Under the pieces are notes generated by a model. The model was not told the DNA's origin, searched no databases, and was given only the letters and a program-made list of their open reading frames with translations. A program made the translations under genes and the position numbers. Positions 1 through 6,458 of a stretch of DNA of 6,463 nt are shown here, one piece after another; position 1 is the first letter of the stretch, and every line of letters begins with the position of its first letter. The DNA is from Scatosoma sp045128055 (lineage in GTDB: Bacteria; Bacillota; Clostridia; Christensenellales; Borkfalkiaceae): NCBI GenBank assembly GCA_045128055.1, contig JBGVRC010000145.1, forward strand, positions 1-6,463, read 5' to 3'.

Positions 1-1
1 A

Positions 2-640
2 GATATCCACATTGAAAATATCGATATTCGCGAAACGCGTATTACGGGGATAGGTATTGAAAGCGTAGACGGAGCTGTCGTAGACGGGGTATATATCAAA
101 AACGTAAAAATGACCAACGTCAACGCGCCGCTCTTTATTCACGTAGGTAAGCGTATGCGCGGACCGCAAGGCAGGGATATAGGTAAAATTAGAAACGTAA
201 CCTTGGAAAACATCACGGCGGAAGGTCCGTACGAACCGTATGAAATCGTGGCTTGGAATTATTTTAGCTTTAAAGACAACGACACCTATCAATATCCTTG
301 GGTGTTTGGCGTAGCGGAAAGCTTTGACGATACAAAGGCGGGCAATACAGCGGAAAGCGACTGGCAAATGACGAGCAATATGTGTGGATTAAAGGGTTAT
401 CCCTTGGAAAATATTACGCTTAGAAACGTACATTTAAAGGTGGACGGCGGGGTGCAATCGTACAACCGTAACGTACCCGAAGATGCGCAGGATTATCCCG
501 AAGTGTACGTGTACGGTAGGATTTTACCCGCTAAGGGTATATATTTTAGACATATTGAAGGCTTGACGTTGGAAAACGTAACGGTAGAGAGCTATCGCGA
601 AGATATTCGAGAAAATTTCGTCTTTGACGACGTAAAATAA
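2..640 (+). CDS. GH28 polygalacturonase-like glycosidase, C-terminal part (5' end off window)
   Basis: The open frame runs from the left edge to TAA at 638-640, giving the last 212 residues of a glycoside hydrolase family 28 protein. GH28 enzymes hydrolyse galacturonosyl links in pectin. The fragment is a run of right-handed beta-helix rungs with the repeated pattern LENIT/LENVT/IKNV (for example LENIT, LENITLRNV, LTLENVTVE). The stretch GIGIESVDGAVVDGVYIKNV followed by APLFIHVGKR, and the C-terminal YGRILPAKGIYFRHIEGL and FDDVK, match the tail of bacterial GH28 proteins as I know them. The catalytic NTD, DD, GHG and RIK-type motifs lie upstream in this family and cannot be checked. A signal peptide also cannot be checked, so extracellular or cytoplasmic location is open. 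uxaB starts 10 nt downstream, which supports a role in galacturonate release. Exact substrate (homogalacturonan, rhamnogalacturonan or oligomers) is unknown. An internal ATG at 110 is not the real start, since coding similarity continues upstream of it. Confidence 0.85.
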   Translation, partial: DIHIENIDIRETRITGIGIESVDGAVVDGVYIKNVKMTNVNAPLFIHVGKRMRGPQGRDIGKIRNVTLENITAEGPYEPYEIVAWNYFSFKDNDTYQYPWVFGVAESFDDTKAGNTAESDWQMTSNMCGLKGYPLENITLRNVHLKVDGGVQSYNRNVPEDAQDYPEVYVYGRILPAKGIYFRHIEGLTLENVTVESYREDIRENFVFDDVK

Positions 641-650
641 GGAGAAGAAA

Positions 651-2027
651 ATGATTAAGGTTTTGCAATACGGGGAAGGGAACTTTTTGCGCACGTTTGT
701 GGACGTGTATTTTGACACTTTAAACAAAAATGACGGGGGCAGGTACGAGGTGAACGTTGTAAAGCCCATTACGTTTGGCAATTTGGAACGCTTTGAAAAA
801 CAGCAAAATAAGTACCATATTATCCTTCGCGGTATGGAAAACGGCAAAGCGGTTGAAAACGTTTACAAAGTGGATAGTTTGGAAAAAGCAATCGACCCGT
901 TTGCGGATTACGAAAGCTATATCGCTTTGGCAAAAGACCCCGAACTGAAAATTATCGTATCCAACACGACGGAAGCGGGGATTTGCTATAACGAAAAGGA
1001 CGAAATAGACGGTTTTGACGGGATTACCTATCCTGCCAAACTCACTAAATTCCTTTACGAACGCTTTAACGCAGGCTTGGACGGGGTGTATTTGCTGCCC
1101 GTCGAGCTTATCGACAACAACGCGGACGAGTTGAAAAAATGCGTGGATAAATATATTGAACTTTGGGATTTGCCCGAAGCGTTTAAACAATGGAACGACG
1201 AGCAAAACTTCTATTGCAATACGCTCGTTGACCGTATTGTGTCGGGATATCCGCGCGATGAAGAAACCAAAGCGCATTTAACCGAGCTTATCGGTGAAAC
1301 GGACGAATTAATGTCCATCGGCGAGCCGTTCGGGCTTTGGGCGGTAGAAAAGAAAGGGAATATTGCCGACTATATCAAGGAAGGCGTACATAATATCGAA
1401 GTGGTATTAACGAACGACATCGGGTATTACAAAAAGAGAAAGGTGCGCGTGCTGAACGGCAGTCACACCAACCTTGTGCCGACGGCGTTGATGCTTGGCG
1501 CGGTGACGGTGTACGACTGTATGGTGGATAAAAAGCTTTCGGCGTTTGTGGAAGACACCTTAAAGGCGGAAATTATCCCTTACGTTTCCAACGATATTGC
1601 GGCGACGACGGCGTTTGCGGACAGCGTAAAGGACAGATTTATGAACCCGTTTTTAAATCACCAGCTTGTCAGCATTTCCTTAAACTCCATTTCCAAATGG
1701 CGCGCAAGAGTATTGCCCAGCTTTAAGGACTATTACGAAGCGTACGGCGAAATCGCGCCCTGCTTAACCATCGGCTTTTCGTATTTAATGGCTATGTATT
1801 CGTCCATAGAAAAACAAGGCGAAAAGTATATGGTAAAAGTGCCGAACAGAGAAATCGAGCTCAAAGACGATTTGCCGTATTTAGAATATTTTGCAAACGG
1901 CGGGGACGTAGTCGAGTTTATGAAAAACGCAGAAATTTGGGGCGAAGATTTGACGGCGTACGCAGGCTTTGCAGAAGCGGTGCTTGGGAATGTAGAAAAG
2001 ATTAAAAAAGGCGAAACGCTTATTTAA
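651..2027 (+). CDS. uxaB: Tagaturonate reductase (altronate oxidoreductase)
   Basis: This 458-residue cytoplasmic enzyme reduces D-tagaturonate to D-altronate with NADH, the second step of galacturonate catabolism. The N-terminal QYGEGNFLRTFVD (residues 6-18) is the nucleotide-binding loop typical of UxaB. SNTTEAGI (104-111), YPAKLT (127-132), ELIDNN (152-157) and TLVDRIVSGYPRD (191-203) all follow the E. coli UxaB pattern. The polyol-specific long-chain dehydrogenase active-site signature K-x4-N-x2-H is intact as K264, N269 and H272. Length is slightly below the roughly 480 residues of E. coli UxaB. The start is supported by GGAGA at 641-645 just upstream of the ATG. It follows the GH28 gene by 10 nt and leads into yitT after 4 nt. 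The fructuronate reductase UxuB is a relative, but the motifs and the uxaA partner favour UxaB. Confidence 0.95.
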   Translation: MIKVLQYGEGNFLRTFVDVYFDTLNKNDGGRYEVNVVKPITFGNLERFEKQQNKYHIILRGMENGKAVENVYKVDSLEKAIDPFADYESYIALAKDPELKIIVSNTTEAGICYNEKDEIDGFDGITYPAKLTKFLYERFNAGLDGVYLLPVELIDNNADELKKCVDKYIELWDLPEAFKQWNDEQNFYCNTLVDRIVSGYPRDEETKAHLTELIGETDELMSIGEPFGLWAVEKKGNIADYIKEGVHNIEVVLTNDIGYYKKRKVRVLNGSHTNLVPTALMLGAVTVYDCMVDKKLSAFVEDTLKAEIIPYVSNDIAATTAFADSVKDRFMNPFLNHQLVSISLNSISKWRARVLPSFKDYYEAYGEIAPCLTIGFSYLMAMYSSIEKQGEKYMVKVPNREIELKDDLPYLEYFANGGDVVEFMKNAEIWGEDLTAYAGFAEAVLGNVEKIKKGETLI

Positions 2028-2031
2028 CAAT

Positions 2032-2904
2032 ATGGATAAACAAAAGATAGTAACGGAAATTAAGGGCTATATAGGTATGGTGATAGGCTGCGTATTTTAC
2101 GCGCTGAGTATCGTACTCTTTTTAGAACCGAACGGTATCGTGGCGGGCGGAGTTTCGGGGCTTTCCACACTCTTGCACTTGCTCAACAGAAAAATCCCCA
2201 TAGGGCTAATTTCCATCGCGATCAACGTACCCATATTTTTGTTGGGATTAAAATATACGGGCTGGAAATTTATTTTGCGCTGTTTTTTGACGGTTGCAAT
2301 CTTGGGCTTATGCACGGACGCGCTTACCTTTTTACCACAAATGACGGGTAACGCGTTGCTCGCTTCTTTATACGGCGGCGTGTTGCAAGGCGTGGGTATC
2401 GGTTTGTTTCTTCGCTTTGAATTTAGCAGCGGCGGAACGGAGCTGTTGGGGCGCGTGATTTCCAAATGGGTGAAAATTATCAATATTCCCATTTGCGTAG
2501 GGCTTTGCGATGCGATTATCGTCATTACGGGCGCAATCGCCTTAACTTCGGCGGATAATATTTTGTACGCCTTAATCGTGGTTTTTGTCAGCACGAAGCT
2601 TAGCGAATTGATTTTGACGGGGCTTGAAAAATCCAAGCTTTGTATTATCATCAGCAACAAGGGCATGGGCAAAGAAATTTCGCAGGCTTTGATAGAAAAA
2701 AGCCCGCGCGGCGTCACGATGCTCAGCGGCGAAGGTATGTACTGCCACGAAGATAGGGACGTCTTGTTTACCTGCGTAAAAAATCGTCAGTTGACGCAGC
2801 TTCGACAAATCGTACATTCCGTTGACGACAAGGCGTTTGTTATCATCAACGATTCGGTGGAAGTGCGTGGAAAGGGCTTCACTTCTTGGGAAAAGGATTT
2901 ATAA
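2032..2904 (+). CDS. YitT-family membrane protein (DUF161 + DUF2179)
   Basis: This 290-residue integral membrane protein belongs to the YitT family, whose biochemical role is not established. Hydrophobic segments lie at about residues 11-30, 36-52, 56-75, 80-100, 108-127, 152-172 and 176-196. Two glycine-rich motifs, GIVAGGVSGLS (35-45) and FSSGGTELLG (131-140), sit at equivalent places in the two membrane halves, as expected for the family's internal repeat. A soluble C-terminal DUF2179 domain covers about 218-276 (GVTMLSGEGMY, then an LTQLRQIVHSVDDKAFVII stretch). The ATG at 2032 is 4 nt after the uxaB stop and has no Shine-Dalgarno at normal distance, so translation is probably coupled to uxaB. 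An ATG at 2077 has AAGGG upstream, but starting there would remove the charged N-terminus before helix 1, so I prefer 2032. Its place between uxaB and uxaA suggests a link to uronate use, perhaps transport, but this is inference only. Confidence 0.9.
   Translation: MDKQKIVTEIKGYIGMVIGCVFYALSIVLFLEPNGIVAGGVSGLSTLLHLLNRKIPIGLISIAINVPIFLLGLKYTGWKFILRCFLTVAILGLCTDALTFLPQMTGNALLASLYGGVLQGVGIGLFLRFEFSSGGTELLGRVISKWVKIINIPICVGLCDAIIVITGAIALTSADNILYALIVVFVSTKLSELILTGLEKSKLCIIISNKGMGKEISQALIEKSPRGVTMLSGEGMYCHEDRDVLFTCVKNRQLTQLRQIVHSVDDKAFVIINDSVEVRGKGFTSWEKDL
2892..2897 (+). promoter_or_regulatory. Ribosome binding site deciding the uxaA start
   Basis: AAAGGA lies inside the last codons of the YitT gene, 8 nt before ATG 2906. 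It supports that ATG over the upstream in-frame ATG at 2822, and shows that uxaA has its own initiation signal although the stop of yitT is only 1 nt away. Confidence 0.75.
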
Positions 2905-2905
2905 A

Positions 2906-4306
2906 ATGAAAAGTGTTATCATCAATCAAAAAGACAACGTAGGCGTATGCTTGGACGGCAGTGAAAAAATTCCTGCCGGGCATAAGTATGCTTTGCGGGC
3001 GATCGCAAAGGGCGAATACGTAATAAAATACGGTGAAATTATCGGCAGAGCCACGCAGGATATTGCTCAGGGCGAATGGGTGCATACGCACAACGTAAAA
3101 TCGCATTTAGACGAAAACGTGGCATACAGGTACGCGTTCAATGCAAAAAATATCGAAAAAAGCAAGGCGACTTTTTTAGGATATAAACGCGAAAAAGGCA
3201 GAGCGGGTATTCGAAATGAAATTTATATCATTCCTACCGTCGGTTGCGTCAACAACGTATGTATGCGCCTTGCCAAAGAAGCGCAAAGCCTGATTTGCGG
3301 CAGTATTGACGGCGTGTACGCGTTCACCCATCAGTTTGGGTGTAGTCAGCTTGGCGACGATAATGAAAACATCAAAAAATTGTTGTGTTCGATTGCGTTA
3401 AATCCGAACGCAAGCTTTGTTTTGTTTGTGGGCTTGGGCTGTGAAAACAACGGCTTGGACGGAATAAAAGCCGAGCTTGCGCCGTATGAAAGAAAAAATA
3501 TCGAATATTTCAACTGTCAAGACGTGGAAGACGAACACGCTTACGGTATGGATATTTTAAAAGGCTTCATCGATAAAGCTAAGGATTTCAAACGAGAAGA
3601 AGTGGATTTTTCTCAGCTTTGTATCGGTTTAAAATGCGGTGGCAGCGACGGATATTCGGGCTTGACGGCAAACCCGCTCGTGGGTAAAATTACGGACAAA
3701 GTAGTGGGCTTAAACGGCAGCGCGATTTTGACGGAAGTGCCTGAAATGTTCGGCGCGGAACAGCTTTTGATGAACAAGTGCAAAAATCAAGAAGTCTTTG
3801 AAAAATATAAAAAGATGATAGAAGATTTTAAGGCGTACTATACCAAACAAGGATTTCCCGTGTATGAAAATCCCAGCCCAGGAAACAAAAAAGGCGGCAT
3901 TACCACCCTGGAAGAAAAATCTTTGGGCTGTATTGAAAAAGCGGGTTCGACGGAAATTGTGGATGTACTTGCATATGGCGAACCTGTAAAAGAAACGGGT
4001 GTGTCCGCGTTGAACGCGCCCGGCAACGATTTAATAGCGGCTACGGCTTTGGCGGCAAGCGGTTGTCAAATTGTACTTTTCACAACGGGTAGGGGCACGC
4101 CGTTTTCCACCTTTGTCCCGACAATGAAAATCGGTACGAATAACAACATTTCGTCTTTTAAAAACGGTTGGATTGATTTCAATGCCTATACAATGGACGA
4201 AGACGGATTGTTTGAGTTGCTCCAAAAAACCGTCAACGGCGAGTATAAATGCAAGAGCGAAGATATCCGTGAAATAGCCTTTTATAAAACGGGGGTTACG
4301 CTGTAA
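2906..4306 (+). CDS. uxaA: Altronate dehydratase
   Basis: This 466-residue cytoplasmic enzyme dehydrates D-altronate to 2-keto-3-deoxy-D-gluconate; the family is iron-dependent. An N-terminal SAF-type domain spans about residues 1-75 (GHKYALRAIAKGEYVIKYG, then GEWVHTHN with H60 and H62). The catalytic part carries FGCSQLGDD (144-152), GLGCENN (176-182), KCGGSDGYSG (from 243), LTEVPEMFGAEQLLM, ENPSPGNKKGGITTLE (from 321) and TTGRGTPFSTFVPT, all in the order seen in E. coli UxaA. Cysteines C146, C179 and C244 are conserved candidates for metal or active-site roles. Length is close to the roughly 495 residues of E. coli UxaA, with N- and C-terminal domains both present and the typical KTGVTL end. 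I chose ATG 2906 because it matches the family N-terminus and has AAAGGA at 2892-2897. The frame is open back to 2822, but that extension only shadows the end of yitT. Galactarate dehydratase (GarD) is a relative but fits less well. Confidence 0.96.
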   Translation: MKSVIINQKDNVGVCLDGSEKIPAGHKYALRAIAKGEYVIKYGEIIGRATQDIAQGEWVHTHNVKSHLDENVAYRYAFNAKNIEKSKATFLGYKREKGRAGIRNEIYIIPTVGCVNNVCMRLAKEAQSLICGSIDGVYAFTHQFGCSQLGDDNENIKKLLCSIALNPNASFVLFVGLGCENNGLDGIKAELAPYERKNIEYFNCQDVEDEHAYGMDILKGFIDKAKDFKREEVDFSQLCIGLKCGGSDGYSGLTANPLVGKITDKVVGLNGSAILTEVPEMFGAEQLLMNKCKNQEVFEKYKKMIEDFKAYYTKQGFPVYENPSPGNKKGGITTLEEKSLGCIEKAGSTEIVDVLAYGEPVKETGVSALNAPGNDLIAATALAASGCQIVLFTTGRGTPFSTFVPTMKIGTNNNISSFKNGWIDFNAYTMDEDGLFELLQKTVNGEYKCKSEDIREIAFYKTGVTL

Positions 4307-4308
4307 CC
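4294..4308 (+). repeat. Short inverted repeat around the uxaA stop codon
   Basis: GGTTAC at 4294-4299 and GTAACC at 4303-4308 form a perfect 6-bp stem with a 3-nt loop, enclosing the TAA stop of uxaA. There is no T-run after it, so it is not a typical intrinsic terminator. It may slow or protect the transcript before the transporter gene, act as a protein-binding dyad, or be chance. Confidence 0.4.
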
Positions 4309-4338
4309 ATAGATATTACAATTAAAAAGATGGCGTAA

Positions 4339-4347
4339 AGGTGGTGA
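4339..4347 (+). promoter_or_regulatory. Strong Shine-Dalgarno before the MFS gene
   Basis: AGGTGGTGA differs from the ideal AGGAGGTGA by one base. It ends 5 nt before TTG 4353 and 14 nt before ATG 4362, so it points to the TTG as start. The GTG codons at 4341 and 4344 lie inside the site itself and are therefore very unlikely starts. Confidence 0.75.
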
Positions 4348-4352
4348 TAGTC

Positions 4353-5576
4353 TTGCAAAAAATGAAAAACAAGTCGTTTTGGCTGATATTGATATGTTGG
4401 CTGGTGTATAGCTGTTCCTATATAGGCAAGCTTGGGTATTCGGCGACGATAGGCGAGATAGAAAGTTTTTACGGCGTGTTACACGCTACTGCGGGTACGG
4501 TAAGCACCTTCTTCTTTTTTGCTTACGGGGTGGGGCAAGTACTCAACGGCGTTTTGTGTAAATGGTACAATATCAAATACGTGGTATTTATTACCTTATG
4601 CGTTTCCGCTGCTTGTAATTTCATCGTTGCGCTCAAACCCGCTTTTTTTATTCTTAAATACGTTTGGCTTATCAACGGTTTTGTGCTGGCAACTTTATGG
4701 CCGACGCTTATTCGGCTTTTATCGGAAAGTCTATCGGAAAAGGAGCAAGGCAAAGCGGTCGTTGTAATGGGGACGACGGTGGCGACGGGTACGTTGCTTG
4801 TGTACGGATTGAGCGCTTGTTTTGCTTATTTTAACGCGTTTAATCTTATCTTTTATGTGGCAGGCTTGCTTTTACCTTGCATCGCGCTGATTTGGTTGTT
4901 TTCTTATTCAAAAATAAGTGTTTCTTTGCATAATGAAAAAGGAGAAAAAATCATACGAGAAGAAAAAACTTCTGGTATGCCCCATGTGCTTTGGTTGCCG
5001 ATTGTTTTATTGGCGGTCTTTGCTGTCGTTACAAATCTTACCAAGGACGGATTGACGACTTGGGTACCCGTCATTTTAAAAGAAAAATTTGCAATGGACG
5101 GCTACGTCAGTATAGCTTTGACGGTTATCTTGCCGATTTTTGCAATTTTTGGGACAGCCGTTGCCGTGTTATTGAACAAAACAATAAAAAATATGGTGGT
5201 ATTGTGCGCGGTATTGTTTGCAATGGCTACGGCGTTGGTTGGCGTAGTAATAGGCTTTATTTCTTTGAGCGCAGCTGTCACCATAGCAAGCTTTGCTTGT
5301 ATTTCGTGCGTGATGTCAAGCGTCAATAACGTTATCACAAGTATGGCGCCCTTGTATTGGAGAGAAAAAATCAATTCGGGGTTATTAGCGGGCGTTTTAA
5401 ACGGTTTTTGTTATATCGGTAGCGCAATCAGCTCGTACGGGCTCGGTTTTGTGGCGGATCAAGGCGGTTGGGATGCGGTGTTCTATTTATTGCTGTTCGG
5501 GTGTGGACTTTGCGTGATTGTCGGAGCAGTATACGGTGGCGTTACACTTTTGACAAAACAAAAGAAAAGTGAATAA
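4353..5576 (+). CDS. MFS transporter, possible uronate or pectin-derivative importer
   Basis: This protein of 407 residues (from TTG 4353) is a major facilitator superfamily permease of the usual size. It has about six hydrophobic segments, a charged cytoplasmic loop at about residues 187-210 (rich in K and E), then about six more, giving the 6+6 layout. The first helix region CWLVYSCSYIGKLGYSA and the loop AYGVGQVLNGVLCKWYNIK (57-75) resemble the organophosphate:phosphate antiporter (GlpT/UhpT-like) branch, which is related to the branch that includes the hexuronate carrier ExuT. It follows uxaA by 46 nt on the same strand, so import of galacturonate or a pectin-derived product is a reasonable inference; the substrate is not readable from sequence. 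The start rests on the Shine-Dalgarno at 4339-4347; ATG 4362 would give 404 residues and cannot be excluded. The stop at 5574-5576 is directly before the terminator hairpin, so it is the last operon gene. Confidence 0.88.
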   Translation: MQKMKNKSFWLILICWLVYSCSYIGKLGYSATIGEIESFYGVLHATAGTVSTFFFFAYGVGQVLNGVLCKWYNIKYVVFITLCVSAACNFIVALKPAFFILKYVWLINGFVLATLWPTLIRLLSESLSEKEQGKAVVVMGTTVATGTLLVYGLSACFAYFNAFNLIFYVAGLLLPCIALIWLFSYSKISVSLHNEKGEKIIREEKTSGMPHVLWLPIVLLAVFAVVTNLTKDGLTTWVPVILKEKFAMDGYVSIALTVILPIFAIFGTAVAVLLNKTIKNMVVLCAVLFAMATALVGVVIGFISLSAAVTIASFACISCVMSSVNNVITSMAPLYWREKINSGLLAGVLNGFCYIGSAISSYGLGFVADQGGWDAVFYLLLFGCGLCVIVGAVYGGVTLLTKQKKSE

Positions 5577-5606
5577 AAAACAGCGGCGGAGCGTTCCGTC
5601 GCTGTT
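5575..5606. terminator. Bidirectional intrinsic terminator between the operon and purC
   Basis: AACAGCGGCGGA (5579-5590), a GCGT loop and TCCGTCGCTGTT (5595-5606) form a 12-bp stem. Read from the - strand, the stem is followed at once by six T (5575-5580, two within the stem) and ends purC transcription, with one A/C mismatch. Read from the + strand the same position is a G-U wobble, so the stem is fully paired and can end the operon, but the T-run is poor (ATAT); five T come later at 5619-5623. Confidence 0.85.
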
Positions 5607-5629
5607 ATATGTTGTCGCTTTTTATAAAA

Positions 5630-6313
5630 TTATCTGTTGTTGATGAGCTTGGTCAATTCCACGGGGTCAACGATTTGGTCGCCTTTATACACGCGCATAT
5701 TGCCCGAAGCGATTTCGTCGATGAGGATTACTTCGCCGTTGTTATAACCAAATTCAAACTTAATATCCCAAAGGTCAAGGCCGAGCGTTTTCAAATCGTC
5801 CGCAACTACCTTGGTGATTTTAAGGGTTTGTTCTTTCATACTGTTGAACATTTCCATACTCATAACGCCAAGCGCGGCAAGACCTTCCGCTGTAACAAGG
5901 GGATCGCCTTTTTCGTCGTTTTTAAAGGTGCATTCTACGTAGCCGCCTTCCAAACGAGTGCCGTTTTCGATGTATTCGCCGTATCTTCTGATAAAGCTGC
6001 CCGTAGCTACCAAGCGGCAAATTACTTCCAAACCGTGGCCGAATACGGTTGCGGGGAGAACTTCCATCGTTGCGTTTTCCACGTCAGCGGAAACGTAGTG
6101 GGTTTTGATACCCGCTTGTTTTAAAAGTTCAAAATAATATACGGAAGATTTCAAATTTGCTTTGCCGATGCCTTCAATGGTAAGCCCAACCGTGTTTTCG
6201 CCGGGATCGAACACGCCGTCTTTGCCGGTGCAATCGTCTTTAAATTTCAACATAACGTTGCCGTTATCAAGCTTGTAAACGTCTTTGGTTTTTCCTGTGT
6301 ACAATTTTTCCAT
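5630..6313 (-). CDS. purC: Phosphoribosylaminoimidazole-succinocarboxamide synthase (SAICAR synthetase)
   Basis: PurC joins aspartate to CAIR using ATP to give SAICAR in de novo purine synthesis, in the cytoplasm. The 227-residue product shows KLYTGKTKDVY (3-13, ATP-binding N-terminal loop), CRLVATGSFIRRYG (99-112, the first PurC signature, compare VRNRAAGSLVKRLG in E. coli), NDEKGDPLVT (132-141), LWDIKFEFG (181-189) and EVILIDEIASGNMR (194-207, the second signature region). Length is close to the 237 residues of E. coli PurC, so it looks complete. The start at 6313 is set by GAGGA at 6321-6325, 7 nt upstream; ATG 6319, two codons earlier, is only 1 nt from that site. The open frame extends to 6382, but this would start upstream of the likely transcription start. 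It faces the uronate operon, shares its terminator, and appears to be a single-gene unit on the left side; what lies to the right is unseen. Confidence 0.96.
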   Translation of the reverse strand: MEKLYTGKTKDVYKLDNGNVMLKFKDDCTGKDGVFDPGENTVGLTIEGIGKANLKSSVYYFELLKQAGIKTHYVSADVENATMEVLPATVFGHGLEVICRLVATGSFIRRYGEYIENGTRLEGGYVECTFKNDEKGDPLVTAEGLAALGVMSMEMFNSMKEQTLKITKVVADDLKTLGLDLWDIKFEFGYNNGEVILIDEIASGNMRVYKGDQIVDPVELTKLINNR

Positions 6314-6320
6314 CTGCATA

Positions 6321-6325
6321 TCCTC
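6321..6325 (-). promoter_or_regulatory. Ribosome binding site deciding the purC start
   Basis: GAGGA on the - strand is 7 nt from ATG 6313 and 1 nt from ATG 6319. The spacing selects 6313, giving a protein starting MEKLYTGK, as usual for PurC. Confidence 0.75.
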
Positions 6326-6335
6326 GTTCAAAAAA

Positions 6336-6348
6336 TTCGTTCGGTTAC
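6336..6348 (-). promoter_or_regulatory. PurBox-like sequence in the purC leader
   Basis: The - strand reads GTAACCGAACGAA. It contains the exact CCGAAC core (6339-6344) of the PurBox (AWWWCCGAACWWT) bound by PurR in Bacillales and lactic acid bacteria, with three mismatches in the flanks. It lies about 8-20 nt after the predicted transcription start. The inverted second copy seen in B. subtilis is absent in the visible upstream DNA, so this may be chance. Confidence 0.3.
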
Positions 6349-6361
6349 CCCGACTGATTGT

Positions 6362-6390
6362 ATTATAACAAATTTTTTGCAAATTTACAA
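6362..6390 (-). promoter_or_regulatory. purC promoter (vegetative sigma, extended -10)
   Basis: On the - strand, TTGTAA (6385-6390, 4 of 6 to TTGACA) is followed after 17 nt by a perfect TATAAT (6362-6367). TGT at 6368-6370 gives an extended -10. Transcription should start near 6355, leaving a leader of about 42 nt before ATG 6313, too short for a purine riboswitch. Confidence 0.8.
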
Positions 6391-6428
6391 ATATATAAAG
6401 CTTAAAAATTTAAAAATTTTTATAATAT

Positions 6429-6458
6429 TATCAAAAAGCCTATTATTTTGTTTTGATA
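6429..6458. repeat. 8-bp inverted repeat in AT-rich upstream DNA
   Basis: TATCAAAA at 6429-6436 and TTTTGATA at 6451-6458 are perfect inverted copies 14 nt apart. The surrounding DNA (6391-6463) is very AT-rich with no supported gene. It could be an operator for a gene beyond the right edge, or simply low-complexity chance. Confidence 0.3.

Noticed and set aside
720..1277. A 185-codon open frame on the - strand
   Set aside because: It is antisense to uxaB and its translation shows no recognisable domain; a by-product of codon bias.
2097..2717. A 206-codon open frame on the - strand
   Set aside because: It is antisense to the YitT gene, which has clear membrane segments and family motifs on the + strand.
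2822..2905. N-terminal extension of uxaA by 28 codons
   Set aside because: It overlaps the YitT coding end, does not match the family, and ATG 2906 has a good ribosome binding site.
4294..4322. Possible internal promoter before the MFS gene (TACAAT at 4317-4322)
   Set aside because: No acceptable -35 box at 16-18 nt; the sequence there is GGTTAC, part of the dyad.
5609..6124. A 171-codon open frame on the + strand
   Set aside because: It is fully antisense to purC, whose protein is clearly recognisable; no ribosome binding site or family resemblance.
6314..6360. Purine riboswitch in the purC leader
   Set aside because: The predicted leader is only about 42 nt and shows no three-way-junction core sequences.
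6398..6426. Rightward promoter with TATAAT at 6421-6426
   Set aside because: The -35 position reads AAGCTT, and the DNA is so AT-rich that a TATAAT is expected by chance.
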